In this document: piece after piece, positions 35,105 to 44,459 of the stretch
Position numbering within the stretch: position 1 is the stretch's first letter
Layout: every line of letters starts with the position of its first letter
Origin: an uncultured Microbulbifer sp.
GTDB taxonomy: Bacteria; Pseudomonadota; Gammaproteobacteria; Pseudomonadales; Cellvibrionaceae
Length of the DNA: 45,245 nt
NCBI RefSeq assembly: GCF_947498635.1
Contig: NZ_CANMKV010000035.1
Span: forward strand, 1-45,245
Direction: 5' to 3'
Program-made: the position numbers and the translations under genes
Notes under the pieces: generated by a model
The model's database searches: none
Seen by the model: only the letters and a program-made list of their open reading frames with translations
What the model was told of the DNA's origin: nothing

Positions 35105-36919
35105 ATGTTCGATAGCAAGCGTTTCCTCTCAACGGTTACTCGTAAACCGGGCGTTTATCAAATGTTTGACGCTGACAACCATATTCTCTATGTGGGTAAG
35201 GCGAAGAATCTGCGCAATCGGCTTGCGAGTTATTTTCGCAGCTCGGGCCTTACGACTAAAACCATGGCCTTGGTGCAGAAAATAGGCAGTATCGAAGTAA
35301 CGGTTACCCGTAGTGAAACAGAAGCGTTGGTGCTTGAGCAAAGCCTGATCAAGTCTCAGCGGCCACCATACAATGTGATGCTGAAAGATGATAAAGGCTA
35401 CCCTTATATTTTTCTTTCCAGCAGTGATACCTTCCCGCGCATCGCGTTGCACCGTGGAGCAAAACGCAAGAAAGGCCGTTATTTCGGCCCTTTTCCCAAT
35501 GCTTCGTCGGTACGCGATAGCCTGAATTTCCTGCAAAAGACTTTTCGTATTCGCTCCTGTGAAGACAGCGTTTTTCGCAATCGTTCCAGACCCTGCCTGC
35601 AATATCAGATTGATCGTTGCACGGCTCCTTGTGTCGACTTTATCAGCCCCGATGAATACCGTCAGGATGTGCGCCATGCGGAAATGTTTCTCACGGGCAA
35701 GAGCGACAATATTATCCGCGAGCTGGCCGATCAGATGGATGAGTCCTCTAGAGCATTGGAGTTTGAAAAAGCTGCGCGTTTGCGTGATCAGATCTCCGCG
35801 CTGCGACGCCTGCAGGCGGATCAGGTAGCTGAGGGAGATACGGGGGATGTCGACGTACTGGGCGTCGCCACTGAGGGCGGTAGTTGTTGTGTGCATGTGC
35901 TTTTTATTAGACAGGGGCGAATCCTCGGCAGTCGCAGTTATTTTCCCAGTGAGCGCTTAGGCCTAAGCCAACCGGAACTGCTCTCTGCTTTTGTGCCGCA
36001 ATTTTATCTGGGAGGGCCGAGGGAGATACCACGGGAAATCCTTGCTTCTGAAGCTATGGAGGACTTAGCTCCTTTACAGCAGGCGCTCAGTGCCCAGGCG
36101 GGGCGTGATGTGGTCGTCACCCATCGGTTGAGGGGAAGGCGTGCTACATGGGTGGAGATGGCCCAGCAGGCTGCCCAGCAGAACTTGAGTAGTCGCACCG
36201 CTGCCCAGCAGAAGCTGTTTAGTCGTTTTGAAACGCTTCAAGAGGTGCTTGGGCTGGAGCAGCTACCAGAGCGGTTGGAGTGTTTTGATATCAGCCACTC
36301 ATCGGGTGAAGCTACTGTTGCCTCTTGTGTGGTTTTTGACACCGGTGGCCCGGTGAAATCGGATTATCGTACTTTTAATATTGAGAGCATTCAGGCTGGG
36401 GATGATTATGCGGCGATGGGGCAGGCGCTGAAGCGTCGTTACACCCGTCTGTCGGGCGGTGAGGGTAAGTTCCCAAATATTCTTCTGATTGACGGCGGTA
36501 AAGGGCAGGTGACTCAGGCGGTTGATACCCTCAATGGCCTTGGGGTTGTCGGTGTTCAGATTATTGGTGTGGCCAAGGGCACTACTCGGAAAGCTGGTTT
36601 TGAAACCTTGCACGTCGTTTCAACCAGCAAGGAGTTGGTGCTCGCCGCCGATTCTCCTGCATTACACCTGATTCAACAGGTTAGAGATGAAGCACACCGC
36701 TTTGCCATCACTGGTCATCGGGCAAGGCGTGACAAAAAACGAAGAGAGTCCCCTCTGGAAGGGATAGCTGGGGTGGGGCCAGCTCGTAGGCGAGCGTTAC
36801 TGCGTCACTTCGGTGGTCTTCAAGAGATTAAACGGGCTGCGGTGACAGAAATTGAAAGTGTTGAAGGCATCAGTCGCAAGCTCGCTCAAGATATATACTC
36901 GGCATTACACCAGGAGTAG
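35105..36919 (+). CDS. uvrC: UvrABC nucleotide excision repair endonuclease subunit C
   Basis: The product has 604 residues. The N-terminal GIY-YIG nuclease domain (GVYQMFDADNHILYVGKAKN) makes the 3' cut. A UVR domain (about 205-235, FEKAARLRDQISALRRLQ) binds UvrB. The RNase H-like domain (FDISHSSGEATVASCVVFD, LIDGGKGQV) makes the 5' cut. A C-terminal helix-hairpin-helix pair is present (LEGIAGVGPARRRALLRHFG). UvrC incises damaged DNA in the UvrB-DNA complex. It lies 43 bases after gacA and before pgsA, the usual gammaproteobacterial order. Confidence 0.97.
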   Translation: MFDSKRFLSTVTRKPGVYQMFDADNHILYVGKAKNLRNRLASYFRSSGLTTKTMALVQKIGSIEVTVTRSETEALVLEQSLIKSQRPPYNVMLKDDKGYPYIFLSSSDTFPRIALHRGAKRKKGRYFGPFPNASSVRDSLNFLQKTFRIRSCEDSVFRNRSRPCLQYQIDRCTAPCVDFISPDEYRQDVRHAEMFLTGKSDNIIRELADQMDESSRALEFEKAARLRDQISALRRLQADQVAEGDTGDVDVLGVATEGGSCCVHVLFIRQGRILGSRSYFPSERLGLSQPELLSAFVPQFYLGGPREIPREILASEAMEDLAPLQQALSAQAGRDVVVTHRLRGRRATWVEMAQQAAQQNLSSRTAAQQKLFSRFETLQEVLGLEQLPERLECFDISHSSGEATVASCVVFDTGGPVKSDYRTFNIESIQAGDDYAAMGQALKRRYTRLSGGEGKFPNILLIDGGKGQVTQAVDTLNGLGVVGVQIIGVAKGTTRKAGFETLHVVSTSKELVLAADSPALHLIQQVRDEAHRFAITGHRARRDKKRRESPLEGIAGVGPARRRALLRHFGGLQEIKRAAVTEIESVEGISRKLAQDIYSALHQE

Positions 36920-37023
36920 TCACGAGGCCTGGTAGGGGATTTTTTATTTAGTGTCCCTCATTCAGCGTTTCAATTTGTATCATGGCTTGATAACGTACGC
37001 CCTCCGCAAGAACAGAGAAAAGT

Positions 37024-37590
37024 ATGACACTCGCCAACCAACTCACACTACTTCGCGTCGCACTCATACCAGTACTGGTTGCAGTCTTCTATTTACCTTA
37101 CAAGTGGAGTTATATTGCCTCTGCAGTAATTTTTGCCGCTGCTGCGGCCACTGATTGGCTGGATGGCTACTTGGCAAGAAAGCTAAATCAGAGCACCGCT
37201 TTTGGCGCTTTCCTTGATCCTGTTGCAGATAAGTTGATGGTGGCTACGGCACTGGTGCTGCTTGTAGGACTACATAAGAGTGCTTGGTTTACCGTCGCTG
37301 CGGCGATCATTATTTGCCGTGAAATAGCGGTATCTGGTTTGCGAGAGTGGATGGCTGAGCTGGGGCAGCGTAATAGTGTTGCGGTGTCTTATGTCGGTAA
37401 AATTAAGACAACTGCTCAGATGGCGGCGATTATCGTGTTGCTGGCCTTTGATGTTCGCGAATTCCCGGTAATGGAAAGTCTCGGTTACCTGCTGTTGTAT
37501 ATCGCCGCGGCTCTCACACTATGGACCATGGTGATGTATTTACGCGCTGCTTGGCCAGTCTTAATGGTGGATAACCATAAATCGCCATAA
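37024..37590 (+). CDS. pgsA: CDP-diacylglycerol-glycerol-3-phosphate 3-phosphatidyltransferase
   Basis: The product has 188 residues with several membrane helices. The CDP-alcohol phosphatidyltransferase motif is complete: DG..AR followed by G...D...D in DWLDGYLAR ... [12 protein letters not shown]. It makes phosphatidylglycerophosphate, the precursor of phosphatidylglycerol and cardiolipin, in the inner membrane. It starts 104 bases after uvrC and is followed by a terminator-like hairpin at 37609-37638, so it probably closes the gacA-uvrC-pgsA unit. Confidence 0.96.
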   Translation: MTLANQLTLLRVALIPVLVAVFYLPYKWSYIASAVIFAAAAATDWLDGYLARKLNQSTAFGAFLDPVADKLMVATALVLLVGLHKSAWFTVAAAIIICREIAVSGLREWMAELGQRNSVAVSYVGKIKTTAQMAAIIVLLAFDVREFPVMESLGYLLLYIAAALTLWTMVMYLRAAWPVLMVDNHKSP

Positions 37591-37608
37591 CGATACTACA
37601 GCTAGTCT

Positions 37609-37638
37609 TGGCGCCCTTTTGAATAACATGGGGCGCCA
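37609..37638 (+). terminator. Hairpin terminator downstream of pgsA
   Basis: TGGCGCCC pairs with GGGCGCCA around a 14-base loop, starting 18 bases after the pgsA stop. It is followed by a T/C-rich tract ending in six T (37639 onward). The loop is long and the T run is not immediate, so efficiency is uncertain. Confidence 0.6.
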
Positions 37639-37838
37639 CTTTCTGCTTTCCTTCTTTCTTTTTTATCTTTACCACTAACCCACCTGTGTCTTCACCTTCA
37701 TAAATTTTCCAGCTTGTCGCCGTAGGAGCCACCCTTTAACTCTTTTCTTCTAGAGTGATGAATTGGGTTTGCCGCCCATCTGGTGAGGAACATTAATTCT
37801 CTAGCCGCATAGCCATAGATAACCATGGAGGGTGGATC

Positions 37839-39548
37839 GTGTTTGTAAGGCAAATACTGGCTGGGCTCTCGATGCTACTGTTTTCAACCTTGTTACAAGC
37901 ACAAGTAGTGCACGACGCCGAGTACTATGTGTTGAAAATGCAAAACGGGGAGCGCTGGGCGCAAGAGGATTCAAAGATTGGTAAGCGTCTAAAAGCTATG
38001 CGGGACAAGCACGGGCAACCGCCCAATATTGTTTTCTTACTTTGGGATGATACCGCTTTTGGTGCGGTTGGCTTTCCTGCATTGCAGAAAAATTTCGGTT
38101 ATTCGACCCCAAACCTTAACAAGATGGCAGCGGAGGGTATCAACTTTACCCGCATGTATAGTGAGCCTTCCTGTACCCCCACCAGGGCCGCGGTGCTTAC
38201 AGGGCGTCACCCAGTGCGGCATGGCATGGGAGAGGTGGGAATGCCGCATGAGTTCTCTGGCTTACGAGCAGAGGAGGTCACAATTGCTGAGGTATTATCT
38301 CGGGCCGGTTATGCCACTGGCTTCTTTGGTAAGGGTCACTTGGGAGATATAGAGGAGAGCTACCTCCACAATCAGGGATTCGATGAGGCGTTATTTACCC
38401 CAATGAACCAGATTACTTCCCTTTATAACCCTCAGGCCAATGTGGCGAATGCAGTACTGGGGTTGTTTCCTGATATTTACCCCCCAGACCCCTATCGCCT
38501 GGATAACCCAGGGCTGGTTCCCGCTGGCTGGGTCATGAATATTGAGGGGGAGAAAGGCCAGCCTGGGCGTGAATGGTGCGGAACATCCAACGAGTGTTTC
38601 AGCAAATTTGATCCAGAAGCTGAGCGTCGCACTATGGCATTCATTCAAAAAAATGCCGAAGCCAAAAAACCCTTCTTTGTGGCCTACTGGCCTAATTTTC
38701 TCAACTTTATGGCCGCATATATGCCTAAGCGCTCAGTTGCAGGGCTAATGGTGGCGGATGCATTTCCGGCGGTAGATAACTTTGTCGGGCAGTTGATGGA
38801 AGAATTGAAGAGCCTTGGAATTGCGGAAAATACACTGTTTATCGCTATGGCCGACAATGGCCCAATGGTACATAGCCCCCCGGCAGGCTGGGGGATGCTG
38901 CCAATGCTCTACAGGGGCGGCAAGGGGGATTTCACTGAGGGCGGCGTGCGGGTACCGGCTTTTGCCTGGTGGCCTGGAGTGATAGAGCCAGGGCAGGCAG
39001 TTGGGGATATTGTTCACATCACCGATCTCTACACCACATTTGCCAAGCTCGGTGGTGCGGCCGAGTATATTCCAACGGATCGAGTGGTAGATGGCCTAGA
39101 TCAAACAGCACTGCTATTGCATGGCGATACCCATGGTCGCCGTGATTATGTCTTTATCTATACCGGCGACAAGCTGGGGGCTACGGTAAAGGGGCGTTAT
39201 AAGCGCCACTGGATTGGGGCCGGGGAGGTAGCATCTTCCGGAATGCCGGAAGCTTACTATGACCTCTATATGGATCCTCGCGAGGAATCTCCCCAGCTGG
39301 TGCCCTTGATCCATACTCAAGGACAATTCAATCACATGGTGGCCCGGCATCAGCTCTTTAAGAAAAAGTACCCCGATGTGCCCAGTGGCACGGGTATCCC
39401 CTATACAGGCCTTGCCAATGCGCGGCCTGAGACCAAGGCTATTGGGCAGCGGGTTCGAGCAGTTGTGGATGAAATGCCCTTTAGTATTGAGGAATACCTG
39501 GAGTTTGAAATTCCTGGGGCGGATAAGGTTGGGGACTGGGGACATTAA
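37839..39548 (+). CDS. Exported Cys-type sulfatase (arylsulfatase family)
   Basis: The product has 569 residues with a signal peptide (about 1-21, LAGLSMLLFSTLLQAQ), starting at a GTG. Alkaline-phosphatase-superfamily sulfatase marks are present: metal-binding Asp pair in LLWDDTAFG (70-71), and the formylglycine motif SCTPTRAAVLTGR with Cys112. That Cys must be oxidised by a formylglycine-generating enzyme. Further marks are GFFGKGHLGD and MADNGPMVHSP near 330. It should hydrolyse a sulfate ester in the periplasm or outside. The substrate is unknown; marine relatives act on sulfated polysaccharides, but no polysaccharide locus, SusC/SusD-type gene or maturase lies next to it. lpxR follows after 57 bases on the same strand. 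Confidence 0.92.
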   Translation: MFVRQILAGLSMLLFSTLLQAQVVHDAEYYVLKMQNGERWAQEDSKIGKRLKAMRDKHGQPPNIVFLLWDDTAFGAVGFPALQKNFGYSTPNLNKMAAEGINFTRMYSEPSCTPTRAAVLTGRHPVRHGMGEVGMPHEFSGLRAEEVTIAEVLSRAGYATGFFGKGHLGDIEESYLHNQGFDEALFTPMNQITSLYNPQANVANAVLGLFPDIYPPDPYRLDNPGLVPAGWVMNIEGEKGQPGREWCGTSNECFSKFDPEAERRTMAFIQKNAEAKKPFFVAYWPNFLNFMAAYMPKRSVAGLMVADAFPAVDNFVGQLMEELKSLGIAENTLFIAMADNGPMVHSPPAGWGMLPMLYRGGKGDFTEGGVRVPAFAWWPGVIEPGQAVGDIVHITDLYTTFAKLGGAAEYIPTDRVVDGLDQTALLLHGDTHGRRDYVFIYTGDKLGATVKGRYKRHWIGAGEVASSGMPEAYYDLYMDPREESPQLVPLIHTQGQFNHMVARHQLFKKKYPDVPSGTGIPYTGLANARPETKAIGQRVRAVVDEMPFSIEEYLEFEIPGADKVGDWGH

Positions 39549-39605
39549 TCACACGGGTGTGAGTTTGGCGATGCTTATTTAATCAAACGAAAGGGCCGGG
39601 TAAGG

Positions 39606-40562
39606 ATGCTGAAAAATAGAAAAATACGCCCCATTTTTATAATTGGCTTGCTTTCTGTCTGCTATCACTCCGTGTCCCATGGGGATGGCTCTCCCAGAGG
39701 GAGATTGCAGGTGGAGCTGGTAAATGATGCACTTTTCCAGACAGACAGGGACTATACCGGTGGTCTCTTCATCCGTTGGAGCCCCACAGGTAAACCCTAC
39801 ACCTTACGGTTTGGCCAGGAGATTTATACCCCGGATCATCTGGGCAGGTCTAAGCCCTACAATAATGAACACCCTTATGCGGGCTGGAGTTACCTGGGGG
39901 TTAACTACAGTTACCCTTTATCGGATCGTTGGCTGATCGATATTACTATCGATGCTGGAACCGTCGGCCCAAGATCCGGTGCTCGTCTGACGCAGAAGTT
40001 TCTGCATTGGGTTGTCTCCTCATCACCCCCTCAGGGCTGGGATTCGCAGATTTATAATGAATGGGGAGTGATGCCAGAACTAAAGATGGATTACCGTCTA
40101 TCCCAGGGGGAATTTGGAGGCGCACACTACCGTCTAGTGCCTTATCTGCGCTGGAAAACAGGCAATATCATTAGGGATTATGGTGCGGGGTTTCGTTTGC
40201 TGCTAGGCAGTGCTTTACCGGCCTTCAGTGTGCTATCTCTCCCCCAAGAAACTGAACATTACTGGTATCTACAGGCTGGATTTGAGCATAAAACGGTTCA
40301 AAGAAACGTGTTGATGGAGGGGAACTCTAAGGTTAGAGGGGGGGTAAAAATTTTCAGTTATGGTGTGACTCCTGAGAAGGAGCTGACCCTCGCCAATCTG
40401 GGTGCTTTCTTTGGCCGTGGGGCCTACGAATTTGGCTTTAATATCAGATACAACACAAAACTTTATACCGTCCAGGGGCATCCCGATGAGGGTTTCCTGA
40501 GTCACAATAGTGCCCCTATGGGAAACTTTGTGATGTCCCTAATTGTCACCAAGCAGATGTGA
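39606..40562 (+). CDS. lpxR: LpxR-type lipid A deacylase (DUF2219 family outer-membrane protein)
   Basis: The product has 318 residues with a signal peptide (about 1-26). The mature protein has the LpxR pattern: VNDALFQTDRDYTGGLFIRW with Asn40, Asp41 and Thr51, HPYAGWSYLG, GPRSGARLTQKFLHW with His134, and PPQGWDSQIYNEWG. LpxR is an outer-membrane beta barrel that removes the 3'-acyloxyacyl chain of lipid A in a calcium-dependent way. Asn, Asp and His of the known active site appear kept; the usual Glu before Asn-Asp is Val here. It lies 57 bases after the sulfatase and may share its promoter. Deacylase activity is inferred from family and residues. Confidence 0.88.
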   Translation: MLKNRKIRPIFIIGLLSVCYHSVSHGDGSPRGRLQVELVNDALFQTDRDYTGGLFIRWSPTGKPYTLRFGQEIYTPDHLGRSKPYNNEHPYAGWSYLGVNYSYPLSDRWLIDITIDAGTVGPRSGARLTQKFLHWVVSSSPPQGWDSQIYNEWGVMPELKMDYRLSQGEFGGAHYRLVPYLRWKTGNIIRDYGAGFRLLLGSALPAFSVLSLPQETEHYWYLQAGFEHKTVQRNVLMEGNSKVRGGVKIFSYGVTPEKELTLANLGAFFGRGAYEFGFNIRYNTKLYTVQGHPDEGFLSHNSAPMGNFVMSLIVTKQM

Positions 40563-40591
40563 GGGCTTTGTAAAGAAGAGTGTAGGCAGTT

Positions 40592-40610
40592 ATACCCTCT
40601 GGGGTATTTT
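40592..40610. terminator. Short hairpin with T tail after lpxR
   Basis: ATACCC and GGGTAT form a 6-bp stem with loop TCTG, followed by three further T. It lies 30 bases past lpxR and between convergent genes. A second 6-bp hairpin (TGCCGG / CCGGCA) follows at about 40620-40643. Either could end transcription from one side; both are short. Confidence 0.45.
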
Positions 40611-40689
40611 CCTTGCGAATGCCGGCCAGGAAATGGTACCGGCATAGCCAAGCTGAATATTCGGAAATTCTACAAGCCTCGTATAATAT

Positions 40690-41163
40690 TCAGCGATATT
40701 GGTTCAAGCTTATCACTCCACTTCTATTTACTTTGATTGAGGGAATTAGGGATTTGCTCAGGCCAATCTTTGCTTCCAGCTCATAAGGCACGGTGTTCTG
40801 GTTTTGATTGATAAGGTTCACAGCGGCAAAAATAGAGCCTACCAGGCTGGCTGTTGCATCCACGGCAATATCATTCTGGCCATAGGGGGCAATAGGCATC
40901 AGGTTGTTAGACGTGCCCGTCAATACTTTATGCCCCCCCAGCCGCAGGGTGTAGTAAAGGCCTGAGAGTGCCAGCTCACTGTTGTTGGGGTTGAAGACTC
41001 TAAGGTGGATCCGAAACTTGAGGTTATTTCCAGCTCTTGCCGGTAGAGGTTCTATTGCAACCACTTCCACCTCAGGCTTTTGGAAATTGGGTGAGAGCAC
41101 CGCACAGCCATTAAGCAGTGCAGTAAGTAATAATACCAGAGTGAAACGATAGTATTTTGCCAC
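40690..41163 (-). CDS. LEA14-type (LEA2 domain) lipoprotein
   Basis: The product has 157 residues. The lipoprotein signal ends in LLNGC (Cys at about 20). The rest matches the LEA type 2 / water-stress-and-hypersensitive-response domain: EVVAIEPLPARAGNNLKFRI, then LRVFNPNNSELALSGLYYTL and PYELEAKIGL. These small beta-sandwich proteins are known from plants and many bacteria; function in bacteria is not established, though stress links are often proposed. The protein should be anchored in the envelope. The gene is convergent with lpxR and ends beside two short hairpins. Confidence 0.85.
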   Translation of the reverse strand: MAKYYRFTLVLLLTALLNGCAVLSPNFQKPEVEVVAIEPLPARAGNNLKFRIHLRVFNPNNSELALSGLYYTLRLGGHKVLTGTSNNLMPIAPYGQNDIAVDATASLVGSIFAAVNLINQNQNTVPYELEAKIGLSKSLIPSIKVNRSGVISLNQYR

Positions 41164-41348
41164 TGTGATTCCTTGATTATTCTATCCGTAAATTCATACA
41201 CCCAGTTAAGGTGTCTGATGGTATATATTTTGAACTCCCTGTATATGTTGTCGGTTGACCGCTTTTAGTCGACAGAGCTCCCGTCCTAGCACCGCTCCAT
41301 TGTTTATAACCCCGTGACCGCGCAACATTACTGGCGCTAGAGGTCATA

Positions 41349-41453
41349 ATGAAGATGTGGCTTCTAAGTTTGACAGCATTGGTATTGGTATTGTTTCCCA
41401 ATCTGGAAATGGCTTTTGCTCGCAGTGGGATGGCTAAAAATCAAACAAAATGA
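41349..41453 (+). CDS. Tiny ORF with signal-peptide-like sequence
   Basis: This 34-codon ORF has ATG at 41349 and a GAGGT ribosome site 6 bases upstream. Its first 25 residues (MKMWLLSLTALVLVLFPNLE, then MAFAR) look like a classical signal peptide with a cleavage-like A-F-A end, leaving a very short tail. It is divergent from the LEA14 gene. It is in frame with a second short ORF beginning at 41472, separated by a TGA and six codons. It may be a small secreted peptide or the N-terminus of a gene cut by that stop. Confidence 0.4.
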   Translation: MKMWLLSLTALVLVLFPNLEMAFARSGMAKNQTK

Positions 41454-41471
41454 GTCCGGGGAGATAGCCTG

Positions 41472-41570
41472 ATGTTTCTGAGTAAGCTGAAGCATGGCAT
41501 GGATCACATTGTGCCGCTGTTTCTAGGTGCCGAAGCTATCCGGAAAAGTGGAGGAGGTGGCAGGCTTTAA
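41472..41570 (+). CDS. Tiny ORF following in the same frame, ends just before IS66
   Basis: This 32-codon ORF (MFLSKLKHGMDHIVPLFLGA, then a basic Gly-rich end) has GGGGAG about 8 bases before its ATG. It is in frame with the preceding signal-peptide ORF and stops 24 bases before the IS66 left end. Whether this is a separate peptide or the second half of a stop-interrupted small exported protein cannot be decided from sequence alone. No family recognised. Confidence 0.3.
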   Translation: MFLSKLKHGMDHIVPLFLGAEAIRKSGGGGRL

Positions 41571-41678
41571 CATCGCCGCGCGTCGCTGCTATTTGTAAGC
41601 GGTACATGAACCACATTATTCAACTTGCTCTGGCAGGCTGCCATGATACCCCCTCCATCAACTTCGGAGGACGGCCCC

Positions 41679-41969
41679 ATGAATCAGCAACAGTGGCAAA
41701 CCCATATCAGGGCCTTTGAGAAAAGCTCTCAATCCAAGCGCGCCTATAGTCGTAAACACAATCTAAACTACAGCCAGTTCCTCTACTGGTACCGCAAGCT
41801 ATCCGAACAAACTTCGGTGTCTGATACCCCTGACTTTGTTCCCGTGGCTATCAAGTCCCCTGTGGCCACTACGGGAAACCTGGGTATATTGGAGTTCCCT
41901 AATGGCATAAAACTGGTGATCAATAGCCCGGTGTTGTTGGCGCAAATTCCTGGCCTTATGGACCTGTAA
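41679..41969 (+). CDS. tnpA: IS66 accessory protein TnpA
   Basis: The product has 96 residues from the ATG at 41679, which has a strong GGAGG ribosome site 8 bases upstream; the frame is open further upstream without need. The start WQTHIRAFEKSSQSKRAYSR and NYSQFLYWYRKL form the helix-turn-helix-like region typical of IS66 TnpA. It is required for IS66 transposition in an unknown capacity. This is the one intact gene of the element. Confidence 0.85.
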   Translation: MNQQQWQTHIRAFEKSSQSKRAYSRKHNLNYSQFLYWYRKLSEQTSVSDTPDFVPVAIKSPVATTGNLGILEFPNGIKLVINSPVLLAQIPGLMDL

Positions 41970-41974
41970 ATACG

Positions 41975-42325
41975 ATGTGGCTACCGTTTAACAGCAAAGT
42001 CTGATTTTACCGTCAGCCCATCGATTTCAGGAAACAGATTGATGGTATTGTGCTGCTGGTGGCTGATACATTACACAAAGATCCGACATCCGGTCAGCTC
42101 TTTGTCTTTCGCAACAAAAAGGCCGATAAAATTCGTATGCTCTACTGGGAAGGTAATGGATTCTGGCTCCTTTATAAGCGAAATGAGAAGTCGAGGTTTA
42201 TCTTTCCTGGCATTTCAAATGACGCAATAGAGTTGTCGATTTCACAGCTACAGTGGCTGCTTTCCGGGTTGGACTTTATTCAGCAAGAAGAACCAGAAAA
42301 ACTCTATTTTTCCCGCTTTTATTGA
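41975..42325 (+). pseudogene. tnpB: IS66 TnpB with in-frame TGA at codon 10
   Basis: The frame from ATG 41975 reads MWLPFNSKV, then TGA at 42002-42004, then FYRQPIDFRKQIDGIVLLVA and on through FVFRNKKADKIRMLYWEGNG. This is the full TnpB pattern (IS66 Orf2, about 115 residues) with only the one stop. The position normally holds a hydrophobic or aromatic residue (KVYLY-like), so TGG to TGA is the simplest change. TnpB is essential for IS66 movement. Confidence 0.85.
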
Positions 42326-42393
42326 TACGTATAGAGCCTGGAAAATAGTAGCCCATGGTATAATCCACACATAAATTAACATCGGAAAACCCA

Positions 42394-43984
42394 ATGGCTA
42401 CCGATGATACGCTACAGTGCCAGGTTGAACAGCTTACATGTGAACTCAAACTCTCACGCCAACGGTGCGAGCAGTTTGAAAAGGCTTACAATCAGCTATT
42501 GTTTCAATTCAAACAACTGCAAGGTTCTCTCTTTGGTCGGCGCTCTGAGCGATACGAAGACCCTGATGATCCCCAGGGATTGCTATTCGAAAGTTCAGAA
42601 GCTCGAGATGAAAGTTCCTTAGAGGAAAATGATGCTTCACCCTTCGATGGCGACAAAGACCTGGACGATGCGGTTAGCATTGCGGCATACAAGCGTCATA
42701 AAAAAACAAAGAAGTCCTTTGCCGAACACTTACCAAGAAAAGAGGTGGTAATCCCTGTCTCAGAGCAGGATAAAACCTGTGCATGTGGCTGCCAAAAGAA
42801 CCTCGTTGATTACGAACGCCATGAGCGCTTGAACTACATACCCCCGGTATACGAGGTGATTGTAGAGTTGCGAGAGAAGGTTGCCTGCCCTAAAGGCTGT
42901 GTAGGTCAAATAGTTATTGCTCCCAAGCCAAAGCATATCCTACCCAAGGGTAAGTTCACCGAATCCATTCTAGCCCATCTCATTGTCAGTAAGCTTGATG
43001 ACCGACAACCCTTCTATCACCTGGAAAAACAGTTTGAGACCCGCGCCGGCTTTAGCTTTCCCCGTCAAACCATGGCTCGTACTGTTATCGATTGTGTAAC
43101 TCCCCCTACAACCACTGAGCAATTTGCTAAAAGACGAGGTCATTGGCTACGACATTGGGGCTCTGGATGCCACATCACTCCAAGTTCTTAACGAACCTAG
43201 CCGGCCAGCAAGCCGAAAATCTTATGCCTACTGTTTCCGAGGTGGCCCTCCAGGAAAGGAAGCGATCCTCTATGAATATAATGCCGTTGATCACAAAGAT
43301 TTTGTAAATGACTGGTTTGCCGGCTTTAAGGGCACGCTGCATTGCGATGCTGACCCATTTTTTGAGTTGTTATTTGAGCAGACAGTTGTAAACCCAAATC
43401 ACTGCAATGCACATGCCCGGCGAAAATTTGAACCCATAGCAAGAGCGGCACAAGGGGATGGGCTAGCAAAGCAGGCAATGCACTTTTATAAGAAGCTCTA
43501 TCGGGTTGAAAGGAGGGCCAAAGAGAATCAGCTGATCGCAAAGCAGCGACACGATTTACGACAAGAGGGGTCCAGGCCGATTATGACTGCCTTTAAGTGC
43601 TGGCTGGATGAGCACCACCCGCAAGTGCTACCCAAATCCCCGCTGGGTAAGGCAATGAATTACTGCCTGAAATATTGGAACGGGCTTTGTGAATTCCTCA
43701 ATGATGGTCGCTTAGAAATCGATAACAATTTGACTGAACAGGAAATCAAACCCTTTGTCATGGCTCGAAAGAACTTCCTGTTTGCATCGTCGGTCAATGG
43801 CGCTAAAGCACTGTGCCTGCACTTCAGTTTGATTCGCACTGCCAAGCTCCACGGCCTTGACCCCTACAGGTATTATGTGGAGGTGCTTAAGCAGATTCCT
43901 CACTGCCAATCCGTTAAGGATTATGAGGCACTGCTACCCTGGAATATCCAGCTTGAAAAGGTTGGGCTGGCAGTAGTCGCGTAA
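42394..43984 (+). pseudogene. tnpC: IS66 transposase TnpC with a one-base frameshift
   Basis: The N-terminal part (42394 on) has the leucine-rich coiled coil, SLFGRRSER, a zinc-ribbon-like CACGCQ segment and the central IS66 domain. The C-terminal part in the +1 frame carries the catalytic domain: YDIGALDATSLQVL, LHCDADPFF, CNAHARRKF and LEIDNNLTEQEIKPF. The frames join smoothly if one C is removed from the five-C run near 43100-43104, giving CVTPLQPLSNLLKDE. So a single extra C in a homopolymer disrupts the gene. It may be a true mutation or, less likely, a sequencing error. Confidence 0.87.
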
Positions 43985-44144
43985 TGTAGGGGCGTTGCCA
44001 GCAAGAAGGCTGGCGCAAGCTGCACCCCGCCATGTTTCTGGATTGACGTCACTTCTTGTTTAGCTTCGGTGACTGGCCTACTCAAGAACCCAACTTGAGT
44101 ACCTCGAATAGAGTACTCACCTGTGGCCTAGTAAGATCGCTTAC

Positions 44145-44459
44145 CCAAGTTTACATGGCGGGTTCATGAGCTTTGCAGGATTAAAAGCGGGCTTGTGTTC
44201 CATTGTATGGTTGGTAAGAGCGCTCAGCTCTTGATCAAGGAGTGGGACGGCGAAGCCAAGCCAGCCTTTTAAGTGCAAAGAACAAAAGGTCACCGCAAGG
44301 TGTCACATAAAGGGTGGGTACCATTGTGTAGTTATTACTTGAAGCCCAAGCGCAGAATAAAACTGGTGTATAGAATTGAGCGCCATAGTGGGTGGTATGA
44401 GATGCCTTGCTAGATATATCAGATGGAATTCTACAGAATGCAATAAATTCATAGATTTG
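44145..44459. other. Intergenic region between IS66 and the YnfA-type gene
   Basis: About 315 bases with no supported gene. It holds a short inverted repeat AAGAGC/GCTCTT near 44217-44233. The YnfA-type gene ends at 44460 and no clear T-tailed terminator follows it. Confidence 0.35.

Larger units (their letters stand above)
41595..44144 (+). mobile_element. IS66-family insertion sequence, decayed
   Basis: An element of about 2.55 kb, the normal size of IS66, with the family's three genes tnpA, tnpB and tnpC in order on the plus strand. The left end begins GTAAGCGGTACATG and the right end finishes CGCTTAC, so the outer seven bases form the expected GTAA-type inverted repeat. I see no 8-base target duplication at these borders. 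tnpB has an in-frame TGA and tnpC a one-base frameshift, so the copy should be immobile by itself. Confidence 0.85.

Noticed and set aside
41177..41401. A 74-codon minus-strand ORF just upstream of the LEA14 gene.
   Set aside because: It is Ser/Thr-rich without a family pattern and conflicts with the better small ORF on the other strand; most likely spurious.
43100..43104. Programmed frameshifting in IS66 tnpC at the five-C run.
   Set aside because: The required shift is +1, and IS66 tnpC is not known to need frameshifting; a one-base insertion explains it more simply.
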